From Tenrec ecaudatus (taxonomy: Eukaryota > Chordata > Mammalia > Afrosoricida > Tenrecidae), in contig NC_134538.1 of the NCBI RefSeq assembly GCF_050624435.1, positions 119,248,437 through 119,312,436 of the forward strand: DNA of 64,000 nucleotides, written 5' to 3'. Below are positions 43,792 to 55,652 of this stretch, piece after piece. Both the position numbers and the translations under genes were made by a program. Below the pieces are notes generated by a model. It was not told the DNA's origin. It saw nothing but the letters and a program-made list of their open reading frames with translations, and ran no database searches. Numbering within the stretch: position 1 is the stretch's first letter; each line of letters starts with the position of its first letter.

Positions 43792-45758
43792 ATCCCTATA
43801 CCTAGTCACATCCATACACTGCCTTGCTCAGAAGTAAGGGACCTTAAGAGTGTGATGAGTGTATATATAATTATATATGTAACAAATATAAAATAATATG
43901 TTAAATAATGATTAACACAAAGCTGATTCTGACAAAAATTCAGAAACCTTACTATCATTGAGTTACTTCCAATGCAATAGGGCAGAGACTAAAAATGTGT
44001 TAAGTGTCCATGGTTCTCCAAATACCACCCCATCATCTCTAAGAGTGAGTTACTCCCCCTCCTTTTAGCTCTTTTGGTATGATTCCCCTCCCATCTTTGG
44101 GTTCTGTAATTCCCTGCCAAAAACATCATTAACTTATCTCTGGATTTTGAGTCAGCTGCCTATCACCTGGTGTGATTTACCCGTTTATATAGCCTTGTGA
44201 GCCAGCAGCAGTCTGACCTACTGATTTGGGTTTGTCAGACCCTGTTACCAGGTGAGTCAGGAGAAGATTGCAGTAGGACGCCTGGCCTATGGGTTTGGAC
44301 CTAAGTCATTTCGATGGTTGTAGGTGAGTACTGTGTGACATTTCAGGGCCTTGGGGAACAGAATTTTTTTTGGGGGGGGTAGGGCGACAGGGGGAGGAGT
44401 AGCTGTTCGAGATGATGGAGTGGAACAGGAATTTGGAGAAGTTTGACATGGAACACATCTTTAAACTCTTCCTCGTAGGACTGGAAGCACATCGATGATT
44501 TGAGTTTTCATAAGAACAAACTTTGTGTAATATTCATAAAATAAATTATTTAGTCAATAATAAATGCTGTCATCATAATGTTTACAGAAACATGAGTCAC
44601 ATTGAATATATTGGAGTACATGCTTATAGTTTCTAATTTGTGTTCATGTCACTGCAAGTGGAAGAAACATTGCTGCCTATTAGATTTAGGGCCCACTTTG
44701 TTCCCAACAGTAGTTTCACAAGTTGTTTTATGGAAGAATATAACAAAGCTTTTTGTGTTGTCACCTTTGAATTACTTATTTCAAATGCTCCTAATTGTCA
44801 TGTGTTTAAAAAATCACTTTATTTTAAAGGAAAAATTGATTTATTTTTCTGTACTTTTAAAGGAAGATAGTTAAAGTAAATCTGAAAAAGTTAGTTTTCT
44901 ATGACATTATATTCAAGGAAAACTTGCAAGAGAAGACTTCTAAAACCTAAAAATAATCTTTATTTTTACAAAGGAGTTTGATTTTCACCAAAGTTCATCA
45001 GTGAGAGAATTATAGTGTTTTAAATATAGTGAGGTAAACACAGCATTTATATCTGAATGAGTTACCGAGCATTTTGAGCTTGCTAAAGTCAAACATTGTA
45101 GCAATGCTTCATATATTCAAACACTAAAAATATATAGATTTTTATTAATGGAGTTATTTCTTAATACTTTTAAATTATTTATCTCTATATACATTTTCCC
45201 TAGGGCTTATGTTTTTGCATCTATCTATTGCCTTGTAGCTCAGGTTGTGTGGATCTGGATGGGCCACGTGCCATATGTTTTATGGCAAATGCTTGCTTTC
45301 AAAAGGCATCGAAGGGGGAGGTTTGCACTAATACTGAAGCAGTATCCATCTGAATGAGACTTTGCGGCCCAATTTGCTTTGGGTTTCACAGTGTCCAATG
45401 CTCACTATGACAGTTAAAAATTCATGGCCACGCCAGAGAGGAGCATGTGGCTCCAGACCACGACCACGCCTTTGCCAGCCTGCTCTGCGGAAGGCAAGGC
45501 TAACATGCCTCTCTTGTGTGAGGAATATGCCTGGGAGCTGCCAGAACCAGCTGAATTGGGAAATATTTCATATGTGTCCAGAGTAAATAAAGTATCAAGA
45601 TAAATAAGACATCAGTAGGGTGCTTGAAAGACATTTCTGGACTATGAAAATTCAAAGGTGAATGTATGATTTCCTCTGCCCTCCCCAAATGTAAATCACT
45701 AATTCAGTAACAAAGAAGAGTATGGCTTTACTTGCCAGCTGGTTCCTGGGTTAACTAT
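43792..45758. other. Gene-free stretch
   Basis: AT-rich with a short TA patch (43,860-43,900), a T8G8 tract (44,364-44,379) within G-rich 44,350-44,400, and a more balanced island at 45,180-45,590 without a recognised domain. 44,100-44,280 may be an old repeat. Confidence 0.45.
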
Positions 45759-45759
45759 A

Positions 45760-45893
45760 CATGAAGGGACTTCAAAGAGTTCATGGGCAAATGAAATCTA
45801 AATATAATGGATAAATGAAAATATGGATATGTAAATAAATCTAAATAAAAGTTTCTCTATGAACTAATTTAAAGACCTTTTTGTAAGTATTCA
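45760..45893. mobile_element. Palindromic mariner-derived MITE-like element
   Basis: Left arm 'AAGGGACTTCAAAGAGTTCA' then TGGGCAAATG; right arm, reversed, 'AAAGGTCTTTAAATTAGTTC' then ATAGAG. The imperfect inverted arms match the 'GACTTCAAAAAGTTCATGG' termini of mammalian mariner MITEs. No coding content. Confidence 0.55.
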
Positions 45894-46299
45894 TACATAA
45901 TGAAAGATAACTAGATACATAGGTAGATAGATAAGCACACAGACATATACATATACATATAGATCTATACAGACATATACATATAGCTATATATTCAAGT
46001 TCTCATGAACCCTTAATAATTTATAAATTATTATTTTATTTTACCTTACACTGCCCAGCATCTCCCTTCACCCATTTTTTGGTTTCCCATCCCCCAGAGA
46101 GAAAACTATATGTAGATCCTTGTGATTGGTTCCCCCTTTCTATCTCACCCCACTTCCCTTCCGGTATCACCATTCACCGCTGATCCTGAGGGGTTCATCT
46201 GTCCTGTATTCCCTGTGTTTCCAGATCCCATCTGTACAGGTGTGCATCCTCTGGTTTAACCAGGTTTTCAAGGTAGAATTGGGATCATGATAGTTGGGG

Positions 46300-46960
46300 G
46301 CGGGGAGGGGGAAGCGTTTAAGAACTAGAAGAAGGTTGTGAGTTTCATTGTTGCTACACTGTACCCTGAGTGACTCATCTTCTCTCCACTACCCCTCTGC
46401 AAGGGATGCCCAGTTGTTTGCAGATGGGCATTGGGTCCCCATCACGTGCTCCCCTCATTCACAATGATATTATTTCCCCGCCCCCACCTTTGGTGCTTGA
46501 AACCTGGTCCCCTCAGCCCTTCATGATCATGCATGTTGGTGTGCTGCTTCCATATGGGCTTTGTTGCTTCTGGGCTAGATGGCTGCTCGTTTACTTTCAA
46601 GCCTTTAACATTATATCTCTCTCGATAGCCAGACACCATCAGCCTTCTTCACCACACTTACTTATGCACACATACATCTTTAGCATTTATATGGGGAAGG
46701 TGATCACACAATGATGGTTTTTGTTCTTTGGTGTCTGCTACCTGATCCCTTCAACACCTCGTGTTCACACAGGCTTGTGTGCTAATTCTCTGTGGGCTTT
46801 GTTGCTTCAGAGCTAGATGGCTGCTTGCTTGCTTCAAACCTTTAAGATCCCAGATGCTATATCTTTTGATAGCCATGCACCACCAGCTTTCTTCACCACA
46901 TTTGTTTATGCACACATCTATCTTCAGCGATCATGTCAGAAAGGTGGGTGTCATGAAATT
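46300..46960 (-). repeat. Tandem duplication in L1 3'UTR (period 238 bp)
   Basis: Two adjacent similar units. 'GTGTGCT' at 46,539 recurs at 46,777, followed in both by 'GGGCTTTGTTGCTTC', 'GCTAGATGGCTGCT', 'CTTCTTCACCACA' and 'TTATGCACACAT'. Both units belong to the reverse L1 3'UTR; the left boundary of unit 1 is approximate. Confidence 0.85.
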
Positions 46961-48439
46961 ACCATTTAGCTGAACAAGGTGCTCTTGTTTTAAGGGAATG
47001 CATCTGAGGAGGCCCAATGTCTACCTGCTACTCTACTACTAAACCTATAAATATATGCACATAGGTCGATTTCCCCCATAATCATAAATATATATTTACA
47101 TATGTACATGTCTTTATTTAGGCTTCTATATATCCCCTTTGCCCCCTACTCCTTTCCTCTATTTCCGTCCGCTTTCCTCCTGTCCCACTACCATGTTCAG
47201 CCTTCATTCTTGTTTCAGTAATTCCTCTCAGTTACCTTACCCTTGGTCACTCCCTACCAGTCCTCCCATCCCCACCCTACCACTGGTTTTGAACCACTCA
47301 TTCCCTTGTCCCTGGGTTGGCCAACACCTCCTCCCTTCCTTTACCTCCCACACTCTCATGGCCCTCCAGGCCATTGGTCCGGTTATTTTGTTCGCACATT
47401 GCTTGTCCAGCCTATCTTATCTAGGTGGACCTGCAAATATAATAATATGTGCATAAATTTCAGATGACTTTGACAGACCAAACAAAGTGGCACATAAGAA
47501 CATGGCGACAACAGCAGAAAGACGGACAAGCTAACAACCAAAAAAGCCACTGACATACAAAATTTAAGGGAAGAGAAACAAACAACAACAAAAAAAACAG
47601 AAGGAAGGAAAAAACCTGTTAATAATTAAAGGTCTGTTTGTTGACCTTTAGAAGTGTTTTCTGGACGTCTGATGGGGTGCCATGTCCTGGCCCCAGAGTC
47701 TGTCCTTTATACTCCCTTGGGACCTCTTTGCTCTGCTTCCCCTGCCCCTCAATTGCACGCCCCCAGGGTTTTGCCTTAGTGTGGTGTGGTCAGCTCAGTC
47801 ACACAACCCACACTGTGTCTCTAGTGCTGTCCCGTGTAGGACCATGGGCCAGTGCAAGATGTCGCATCTCTCAGTGGGGCCAGCTATATGGTCCTCTCTG
47901 TACATTGGGCCCTCTGAGCCAGGCTATAGTCCTCTGAGCTTGGTGGGCCCGGGTGTGCTCCGCTGCTTTCCTCCTCCTTCCTTTGCTTCAGTTCCCTTCA
48001 GTGTATGATAGGTCAGTTCCTTTCCCACACCAGACGATCTATTTTCATTTTCTATGGCATTCCCTGCCATGGTGGGGGTCAGGCTGGTTCTGGTTAGGGC
48101 TGGCATATGGTGCAGTCTTTTTGTGGATTCCTCCATGTGTTATGTTGCTGTCCTTGTTTGGCGTGTCATGGTGGGGTCCATATTCATGTTCCAGTTCTGT
48201 GGGGACACAACCAGTACTCTCCCCCAGGGTGGGTTAGTGCCCTGTTCCACCCATGCCATCAACTCAGTTTCTGCCTACCCTGCTTCTGCCTCCACCTGCC
48301 CCCCTTCCCCTTCTTTATGTTGGACTCTCATGTACCTCCCTGGGTGTGGCCTGCCCTCCCCCCAACTATCTATGCTTCCACCCATTTAATGCAAGATAGT
48401 TGTCTATTCTTCTGTTCCTCCTGTGCTGATTGTACTTAC

Positions 48440-51400
48440 CTCAGGGGATTCATGTTATACCTGTCCTTTTGAGTTTAGCCTACCTCGCTTAACATGATTC
48501 CTTCCAGCTCTTCCCATGAAACGTGTTTCATGTGATCATCCATGCTTTTCAGTGCTGCATAGTACTCCATTGTGTGTATGTGCCAGAGTTTACCAATCCA
48601 CACACCTATCGATGGAAACTTAGGCTATTTCCAAATCTTTGCGATTGTGCATTGTGCTGCAAGAAACATTGGGGCACAGATGACTGGTTGTGTTTTACTT
48701 GTTGCTTCCACTGGGAATATGCCCAGTAGAGGGATAACTAGGTCATAGGTAGATCAATTTCCACTTTTTTTAAGTATCGCCAGATTGCTTTCCACAGAGG
48801 CTGTACAAATCTACATGACCACCAGCAGCAGAGGAGGGTTCCTACTTCACCACAGCCCCTCCAATACTTGTTGCTCTCTGATTTGCTGATCTGGGCTAAT
48901 CTCAGGGGTGTTACGTGGTATCTCATGGTTGTTTTCGTTTGCATTTCTCTTATGGCTAATGACCGGGCACACTATCTCTTATGCTTATTGGTCATATGGG
49001 TCTCCCCCCTAGTGAAAGTTCTTTTCAGTTCTTTTGCCCACTTCCTTGGGGTATAACAGTTTTTCTCTTTTTGCAGGTCATGATGGTGTTGTAGGTTTTA
49101 GTAATGAGCCCTTTGTCCCATGTGTCATTACTAAAAATCCTCTCTGAGTCTGTGGGTTGTCTTGTCACCCTCTTGGTGAAGTCTTTCGAGGTGCGCATGT
49201 GCTTTATTCATACTAAATCCCATTTGTTGATTTCCAGTTCACCTGTGTGTGCACCCTTCCTTATTGCAGTGAGCCTATGAGTTCCCTGGGTCAGTGCTCT
49301 GAAGTTAGTCCCAATTCCCTCCTTGATGGTCCTGATGGTTTTGGGGTCTAACTTCTAGGTCTGCGATCTACCTTGAGTTTATTCTTGTGCATGGAGTTAG
49401 GTAAATGTCTTGTTTCATCTTTCTACATGTGGATATCCATTGTTTCCAGCACCACTTGTTAAAAAGGGCATCTGCTTCCCACTTGATGGTTTGGGGACCC
49501 TTGTCGAAGATCAGTTGTCTATATACTGATGGTTTTGTTCTTGGGCTTTCTATTCTTTTCCACAGGTCTGAGTGTCTGTTGACCACTGTAGCTGTGTAAT
49601 AGGCATTAAAATTGGGTACGGTGAGTCCTCTAACTGTGTCCTTCTTCTTGAGGAGTTCTCTGATAATTCTGGTTTCTTTCCTCTTCGTATGAAATTGGTG
49701 ATCAGTTTTTCCAATTCTTTGAAGAAGATTGATGGTGTTTGAATTGGTATAGCATTGAACGTGTAAAGTACTTTAAGTAAGATTGTCATCTTTACAATGT
49801 TAAGCCTTCCAATCCACAAGAAGGAGATGTTCTTCCATTTGTGGGGGTCGCTTTTGGTTTCCTGTAGTGCGGGCTTATAATTTTACTTGTATAGGTCTTT
49901 AGTGTTATTTTGTTGTTGTTGTTAAATATATTCCTGGGTATTTCAGTTTGTTGTTATCTACTGTGAAGGGTACTTCTTTCTTAATTCCCTCTTCCATGAT
50001 CCTGTTCAATGTGTATAGAAAAACTACAGACTTCTATTTATTGATCTTGTATCCTGTCACCTTTCTATTTTCCTCTATCACTGTAAGTACTCCTGCTGTG
50101 GAGCTGTTGGGGTTTTCAATATATAGGATCATGTCTGCAAATAGCGATATTTTCACCTCATCCTCTCCAATTTGGACCCCTTTGATGTCCTTCCACTGTC
50201 TTAAATTGTAAGCCAGAACCTCCAGAACGATGTTGAATAGAAGTGGGGACAGGGGACATCCTTGTCTTGTACGCTTTTTAAGTGGGATTGTTTTTGTCTT
50301 TTGTCCATCGACTATGATGTTGGCCGTTGGCCATTCACAGATAGCTTGTATCAGCTTGAAGAACTTACCTTCCAATCCTATCTTCATGACTGTCTTAATT
50401 AGGAATGGGTGTTGGATGTTGTGAAATGTTTTTTCTGCATCTTTGGATATTACCATATGGTTTTTATCCTTTTTCTTCTCAATGTGTTGTACAGTGTTGA
50501 TGGATTTTTGGATGTTAAACCATCCCTGCATCCCTGGGATGAATCCTACCTGGTCATGGTGGATGATATGTTTTATATACTTTTGTATTCTATTGACCAA
50601 TATTTTGTTAAGGATTTTTGCATCTGTGTTCATTAAAGATATTGGTCTGTAATTCTCTATACCTGTGGGGTCTTTGCCTTGTTTGGGTATCAAAGTAATG
50701 CTGGCTTTGTAGAATGAGTTTGGGAGTCTGTTATCCTTTTCTATGTTATGGAATACTTCGTGGAGGATCGGTGTGAACTCTTCCCTGAGTGCTTGGTAGA
50801 ATTCTGCTGTGAAGCCATCTGGCCTTGGGGCTTTTTTGTTGGTCGGTTCTTGATAACCCTCTCTAGTTCTTCTTTCACTATGGGTTTGCTGAGGTTCTTG
50901 ATCTTTGTCTGAGATAATCTAGGGAGAGACTGTATTTCCAAATATTTATCCATGTCTTCCAAATTCCTGAATTCATTAGAATACAGACCTTCATAGTGCT
51001 TTGTGATTATTCTTTTAATCTCATTGGGGTCTATTGTTATTGCCCACGTTTCATCCCTCATCCGGGCTATTGATGTTTGCTCCTTTCTATCTTTGGTAAC
51101 TTTGCCAGAGGACTGTCAATTTTGTTAATTCTTCCGTAGAGCCAGCTTTTAGCTGCATTTATCTTTTGCATTCTTCTCTTGTCTTCCCACTGCTTTAATT
51201 CCACCCTGATTTTTATTATTTATTTTCTCTTGCTATTGGAGGGGTTATTCTGCTGACTCTGTTCTAGTTGTTGGAGGTTTTGTGTTAACATGTCTGTCAT
51301 ATGCCTCTCTTCTTTTTTCATAAATGCATTTAATGATATCAGACTACCTCTGATACCTGCCTTCCCAGTGTTCCTTTGATACATTGTATTCTTGTTCTCC

Positions 51401-52224
51401 TTAGTTTATAGAAACTTACTAATATCCTCTCTAATCTGGGCTTGTGCCCATTCATGTCACAGGAGATCATGTCCATCCTTCATTTTGTTCCCCTTGCTTT
51501 TCTGGATGTCCTCTTATTAATCTCCAGCTTTATGGCATGGCGGTCTGAGAACGATGTCTGGAGAATATCTATGTGTTGAATTTACTCAGGATAGACTTGT
51601 GTCCCAGTATGTGGTCTCTTCTTGAAAAAGATCCATGTGGACTTGAGAAGACTGTGAATTCCTTTGCATTTGGATGGAAAGCTATATAAATGTCTGTCAG
51701 TCCCTGTTGCCTAATTACATTGTTTAGCTCTATGTCCTCTTTGCTGAGCTTCTGTCCTAGTGATCTGTCTTTTTCTGATAGCGGAGTGTTAAAGTCCCCT
51801 ACTATGATTGTTGAGTCCGTGATTTCTTCTTTCATCTTTTTAATAGTTTGATGAAATTCGCCACACCATTATTAGGAGGGTAAATATTCAATATGATAAG
51901 TGCTTCTTGGTTTCCTGAACCTTTGAGCATTATGTAGTATCCCTCTTTGTCTCTCTTTATGGTTTGGATCGAGAGGTCCATTTTGTCAGAGATTAAGATA
52001 GCCACACCTGCCTTTTTTTAGTTACCATTTGCTTGGTAAACTTTCTGCCAGCCTATTATTCTGAGCATATTCTTGTCTGTGCACTTAAGATGTATCTCTT
52101 GCAGGCAACAGATTGATGGATTATGTTTTCTGAGTCAGTCCTCAAGCCTCTTTCTTTTAAAGTATGAATTGAGTCCATTGGAATTCAAATTTATTATCAC
52201 TATCTGTGAATTCTTAGTTGTCAT
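48440..52224 (-). pseudogene. L1 ORF2 (endonuclease-reverse transcriptase), broken
   Basis: ORF2p nicks target DNA and reverse-transcribes L1 RNA. ATG at 52,224 gives 'MTTKNSQIVIINLNSNGLNS'. Endonuclease landmarks: 'SICCLQEIHL' with the catalytic Glu (about 52,115), 'IIVGDFNTPLS' (about 51,790), 'RRDHILGHK' (about 51,610). RT landmarks in the 220-codon open part (50,034-50,693): '[20 protein letters not shown]', '[16 protein letters not shown]', '[17 protein letters not shown]', and the catalytic box reading '[13 protein letters not shown]', one Asp short of FADD. C-terminal landmarks: 'WIGRLNIVKM' (49,810), '[10 protein letters not shown]' (49,460), and 'MQTKTTMRYHVTPLRLA' with 'YWRGCGEVGTLLCCWWSC' (48,940-48,800). 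Numerous stops and shifts. Confidence 0.92.
50034..50693 (-). pseudogene. L1 ORF2 RT-domain open segment
   Basis: The longest surviving coding stretch of the window (219 residues), spanning RT blocks 1 to 6. Starts at '[20 protein letters not shown]' and ends after '[15 protein letters not shown]'. A missing codon in the catalytic FADD box (Asp codon kept at 50,133-50,135) is a three-base deletion that keeps the frame. '[16 protein letters not shown]' matches the 'DAEKAFDKIQHPF' block, with the first catalytic Asp retained. Confidence 0.92.
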
Positions 52225-52449
52225 TCCGTGTTTTGTGTTTTGGGTCTTTACTTATCTCCCTTCATATCAGTGTACTGTGTTTGAGTGGAGAGTTTCTATC
52301 TTGTCTTCTTATCACTCTGAGACTCTGTTGTCCTGGTAATTATTGCTCACATGTTGGTTTCTGGACGGAGAAGGGCTATATGGTGGTCTCCTGTTTGTTC
52401 TTAGTGGAGGTTGATCCTCTGGTCATAATGAGTCAGCCAGTATCTTCCG

Positions 52450-53370
52450 CAGGGCCAGGTGTCTTGCAACATATTCTCTGAGTCTTTAGTTGTCTGGAAG
52501 ACTCTTATCTCACCATCTATCTTAATGGATAACTTGGCTGGGTACAGGATTCTGGGGGAAGCACTTTTTTCCTTTCAGCTTTTGCAAGATGTTGTTCCAT
52601 TATCTCCTCCTCTTCATAGTATCTGCTAATAGGCCTGAGCATGCTCCTACCTGCACTCCTATGTAAGTGATTGCCTTCCTTTCTCTTGCTGCTCTTAAAA
52701 TGTTCTCTTTTTCCTCAAAGTTAAATATTTTTACTATTATATGTCTTAGCATGTTCTTCTTGGGGTCTAGTCTAGATGGCATCCTTTCTGCTTCCTCTAT
52801 GAGTGTCTGGTTCTCTCTTGTTAGAGTGGGAAAGTTTTCTTCCAGAAATTACTTTGCTATCTTGGCTGTTGACTTGTGTTGTGTTGTGCTCCTGTAAACT
52901 GATTATTCTAATATTATTTCTCTTTGTAGCATCTGTCGTTGATCTCAGGTTATCTTCTACTTCTTTAATTTTCCTCTATGACTGTCTTTTTCGTTTGCTT
53001 AGGTCTGTTTGCGTGTCCTCGAGATCATTAATATGTTTCTCTGCCTCCTCAAGCCTAATCATAAATTCTGTGACATTGAATGTGGATTCTCCTACCTCCC
53101 CTGTTAGCTCCTGCAGTTTCCTTTGGTGGGTGGATTCCATCCCCTCTATTGTGGACTTCATTTCCTCTATCAATGCATCCTTATTCTGGGTTGCTTCCCT
53201 CAGCTCCTGTATTACTGCGATCAGACATCTGAAGATTTCCTTCCTTGGCAGATCTGTATCTATTTCTTCTATGAGAGACATTACCTCTACTGCTATGTTT
53301 TGTCTATCTGGTGTTTTTTGGGAGTGATGTGGTCTGTTGATTTTTCCTCGATCCTTTCATAGGCCCCATG
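52450..53370 (-). pseudogene. L1 ORF1 (RNA-binding coiled-coil protein), broken
   Basis: ORF1p is the trimeric nucleic-acid chaperone of the L1 ribonucleoprotein. Reverse-strand pieces: a long coiled coil 52,976-53,281 ('CLIAVIQELREATQNKDALI', 'EFMIRLEEAEKHINDLED', the usual junction to the RRM); then, after a stop, the RRM and C-terminal domain 52,600-52,782 ('SRLDPKKNMLRHIIVKIFNF', 'EEKENILRAARERKAITYIG'). The end near 52,480 has 'YPAKLSIKID'-like sequence. Stops and frameshifts separate the parts, so no intact protein. Confidence 0.88.
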
Positions 53371-53629
53371 TTTCTGGGAGGCCAGGGTTACCTTATCTGT
53401 GTTACTGTAAAGGATTATTTCAGGCGGCTGCCTATGACCTACTATAAGGATGGATCAGACTGCTGTGTAGGCAGAGTTCCCCGAAGGCTTAGTGACCCGC
53501 AGTGGTGAGATATTTCAGCAACTGGAGTGGGGGCTGTAGCCTCAGTGAGTGCTCCCAGGCTGCTTTGACCTGGTCTGTCAGGGAACCCATAGCAGCCATT
53601 TTTTTTAATTAAAAAATAATTTTAGAAAC

Positions 53630-53862
53630 TTTGGGGAGGAAAAAGAAAAAAAGTGGAGAGAAAGAAGGAGAAGCAATAAAAGAGGAGAGAAAAGTCTTGA
53701 TAATAGTAGAAGTTGAAGGAGAAGAAAAAAAGAGATAGAAGGAAAACCTATAGAAAAGGAGCAGAAGAGAAGTAATAGTAATAATGAAAAAGGAGGAAGA
53801 AAGAAGAGAGAAAAGAAAGCACAGAAAGTAAAAGAAAATAAAAGGGAAAAACCAGCACGAGA
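53630..53862. repeat. Polypurine (GA/A-rich) tract
   Basis: Plus strand almost entirely A and G (polypyrimidine in L1 sense). Low complexity, adjoining the (TA)n array. Confidence 0.85.
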
Positions 53863-53868
53863 TCAAAG

Positions 53869-53871
<3 letters not shown>

Positions 53872-53957
<86 letters not shown>
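53872..53957. repeat. (TA)43 microsatellite
   Basis: Uninterrupted AT dinucleotide run of about 86 bp, likely hypervariable and cruciform-prone. Confidence 0.98.
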
Positions 53958-53959
<2 letters not shown>

Positions 53960-55394
53960 TCCCATCTTATCCCTCCAAGTTCTAACAATGCCTTGTAGGA
54001 GGGTGGGCGAAACTTCACTGCCACTGGACGTGGTGCTGATCTGGGCTCCGGAGCTGAGCTACGTGAGGGGAAATGCTCTTCAGGTCAGCAAGCCCTCCCA
54101 GGTACCTGCAGGCCTGTAGAGTTGAACCTGTGGGCAGAGGCTACACAGGCGGGAGAAGCACCACAGGGGAAGCCTCTGGCACCAGCTGGAAAATGCTGGG
54201 GCCACAAGGAGTGCTGAGAGAGGCGCAGGACGCAGTGCCCGCCTCCTATGCTGGATGGAAAGGGCAGGGGAAGGCTTAGACGCTGGCGCTGATGATCCTG
54301 CAGGGCACCGCAGTGGTGAGAGCCGGCGGGAGCACACAGCCGGCTTCTGCCGGGACCACAAAGCTGCCTCCTTGGCTCCCTAGCAGGCGGTGGGTTTATC
54401 CCTTGAGCTGCCGGCCCTGTGAGAGGAACAGGTCCCTCAGAGGCATGCTCCTAGCCAGATCGGACAGCAGCTGCTCTGGCAGGAAACAGTGAGCAATGTC
54501 CACCCTGGGAGGAATGCAACGCGGCAGGCTCTCAGCTCGCTGGAAACACGCAGTTGACCCGGGAGGGCAAAGGCGCTCTGGCGGGAGCGCAAATAGGCAG
54601 GAGCGCCCATTGTTACAACAGGCGCTCTCAGGGCTGGAAGGAGCACGCAGCGGCAGGCAGGTTTAGCGCTCCGTCAGGGCCACGGGCACAGGGCTCCACG
54701 GTGACGCAGGCCAGCCTGAAGTGGCTCTGGTGGAAACGCAGTTTTGGGGATAGAAGCGGGATGGGTTCCAGCTGCAGACTGGTGCTGGGCCGGGAGTGGA
54801 GCGAGATCTAAGCTGGCAGGGGGTGCCGCTGGTGAGGTCCCAGGCAGCAATGGGGGTGGATGGTCCCCCATAGAGGTCTCCCAGGCAGCCGCCGGTAGGT
54901 GGCAGGTCAGTTACCCGGGCCTTAGATGAATGAAGAGAGGGACGCAGGCCCAAGGGCAGATAGCTGCCAGGTGGGGAGAGGAGAACTGTGGTTAAGGGAA
55001 GCTTCTCTCCTAGTGGGGTCCAACCAGTGGGCAGTTGCTGTGGGGGGTCCCACCGCCGCTGCGCGTGTCTAGGCAGAGCAGGCAAGCAACTCCGCACAGG
55101 GTCCCGGTCTGGGGATGGAATGGTGCTATAGCTAGTCGCGGCTGTGGTGGTGGCAGCCTAATGTCCCGAGATGTACCAAGAATCAGATCCTGCATCACTG
55201 AGTCCCTGGCTCAGGACAAATGCATGGGGTGGGGGTGGGATGCTGTCCCAGGGGGATATTTCACTCACCAGACTCCTTCCACTTGGCTGCCTAGACACCA
55301 AACCCGCCTACTTCAAAAGAACTCTCAGAGTGTGCAGGTCCCCTGATCTGCCATCTTTCCAGCAGTGTAATTTTCTTTTAAAAAGCTATTTTCT

Positions 55395-55652
55395 TGTTGT
55401 GTTTTGTTTTAATAATTTTATTGGGGGCACATGCAACTCTTATCACAATCCATACATGCATCAATTGTATAAAGCACATTTGTACATTTGTTACCCTCAT
55501 CATTCTCAAAACATTTGCTCTCCACTTAAGCCCCTGGAATCAGCTCCTCATTTCCTCTCTCCCTCCCCGCTCCCCACTCCCTAATGAACCCTTGATAATT
55601 TAGAAATTATTATTTTGTCATATCTTACAGTGTCCGACGTCTCCCTTCATAT
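55395..55652 (-). mobile_element. L1 3' end, reverse, directly upstream of the full-length L1
   Basis: 'TTTAATAATTTTATTGGGGG' (reverse 3' terminus), 'CATTTGTACATTTGTTACCC', 'TTGCTCTCCACTTAAGCCCC', 'GTCCGACGTCTCCCTTCAT'. Same strand as the large L1, so the two are tandem. 5'-truncated to about 255 bp. Its A-tail abuts the 5' end of the large L1. Confidence 0.85.

Larger units (their letters stand above)
45990..55365 (-). mobile_element. Near full-length L1 LINE, reverse, 3'-truncated (about 9.4 kb)
   Basis: One reverse-strand L1. From right to left: 5'UTR (55,365 to about 53,370), ORF1 remnant, ORF2 remnant (ATG 52,224 to about 48,440), long 3'UTR (about 48,440-45,990). The extreme 5' end carries AAGATGGC (complement at 55,350-55,357), a YY1-type site found at the 5' end of full-length L1s. 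The last about 190 nt of the 3'UTR, including the AATAAAA signal and A-tail present in the other copies, are missing; the element stops at 'TTCTCATGAACCCTTAATAA' against a TA-rich tract. Frames are broken by stops and shifts, so it is inactive. Confidence 0.9.
53371..55365 (-). promoter_or_regulatory. L1 5'UTR / internal promoter region
   Basis: About 2 kb. The outer part (54,000-55,365) is GC-rich and CpG-containing, unlike everything else in the window, as expected for an L1 internal promoter. The YY1-type AAGATGGC lies within about 15 bp of the 5' edge. The inner part holds a polypurine tract (plus strand 53,630-53,860) and a (TA)43 array. Overlapping open frames here on both strands (54,070-55,350) are compositional. 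Confidence 0.75.

Noticed and set aside
47139-48472. Cluster of overlapping 90-120-codon plus-strand frames
   Set aside because: All are antisense to the L1 3'UTR and ORF2 end; Pro/Ser/Leu-rich composition follows from C/T bias.
52803-53327. 174-codon plus-strand frame
   Set aside because: It is the antisense shadow of the L1 ORF1 coiled coil.
53609-53866. 85-codon minus-strand Phe/Ser/Leu-rich frame resembling membrane segments
   Set aside because: Translation of a polypyrimidine tract, not a protein.
54073-55346. Several overlapping frames in GC-rich DNA that could suggest an exon or CpG-island gene
   Set aside because: The region is the L1 5'UTR between ORF1 and the YY1-type 5' end; no conserved domain in any frame.
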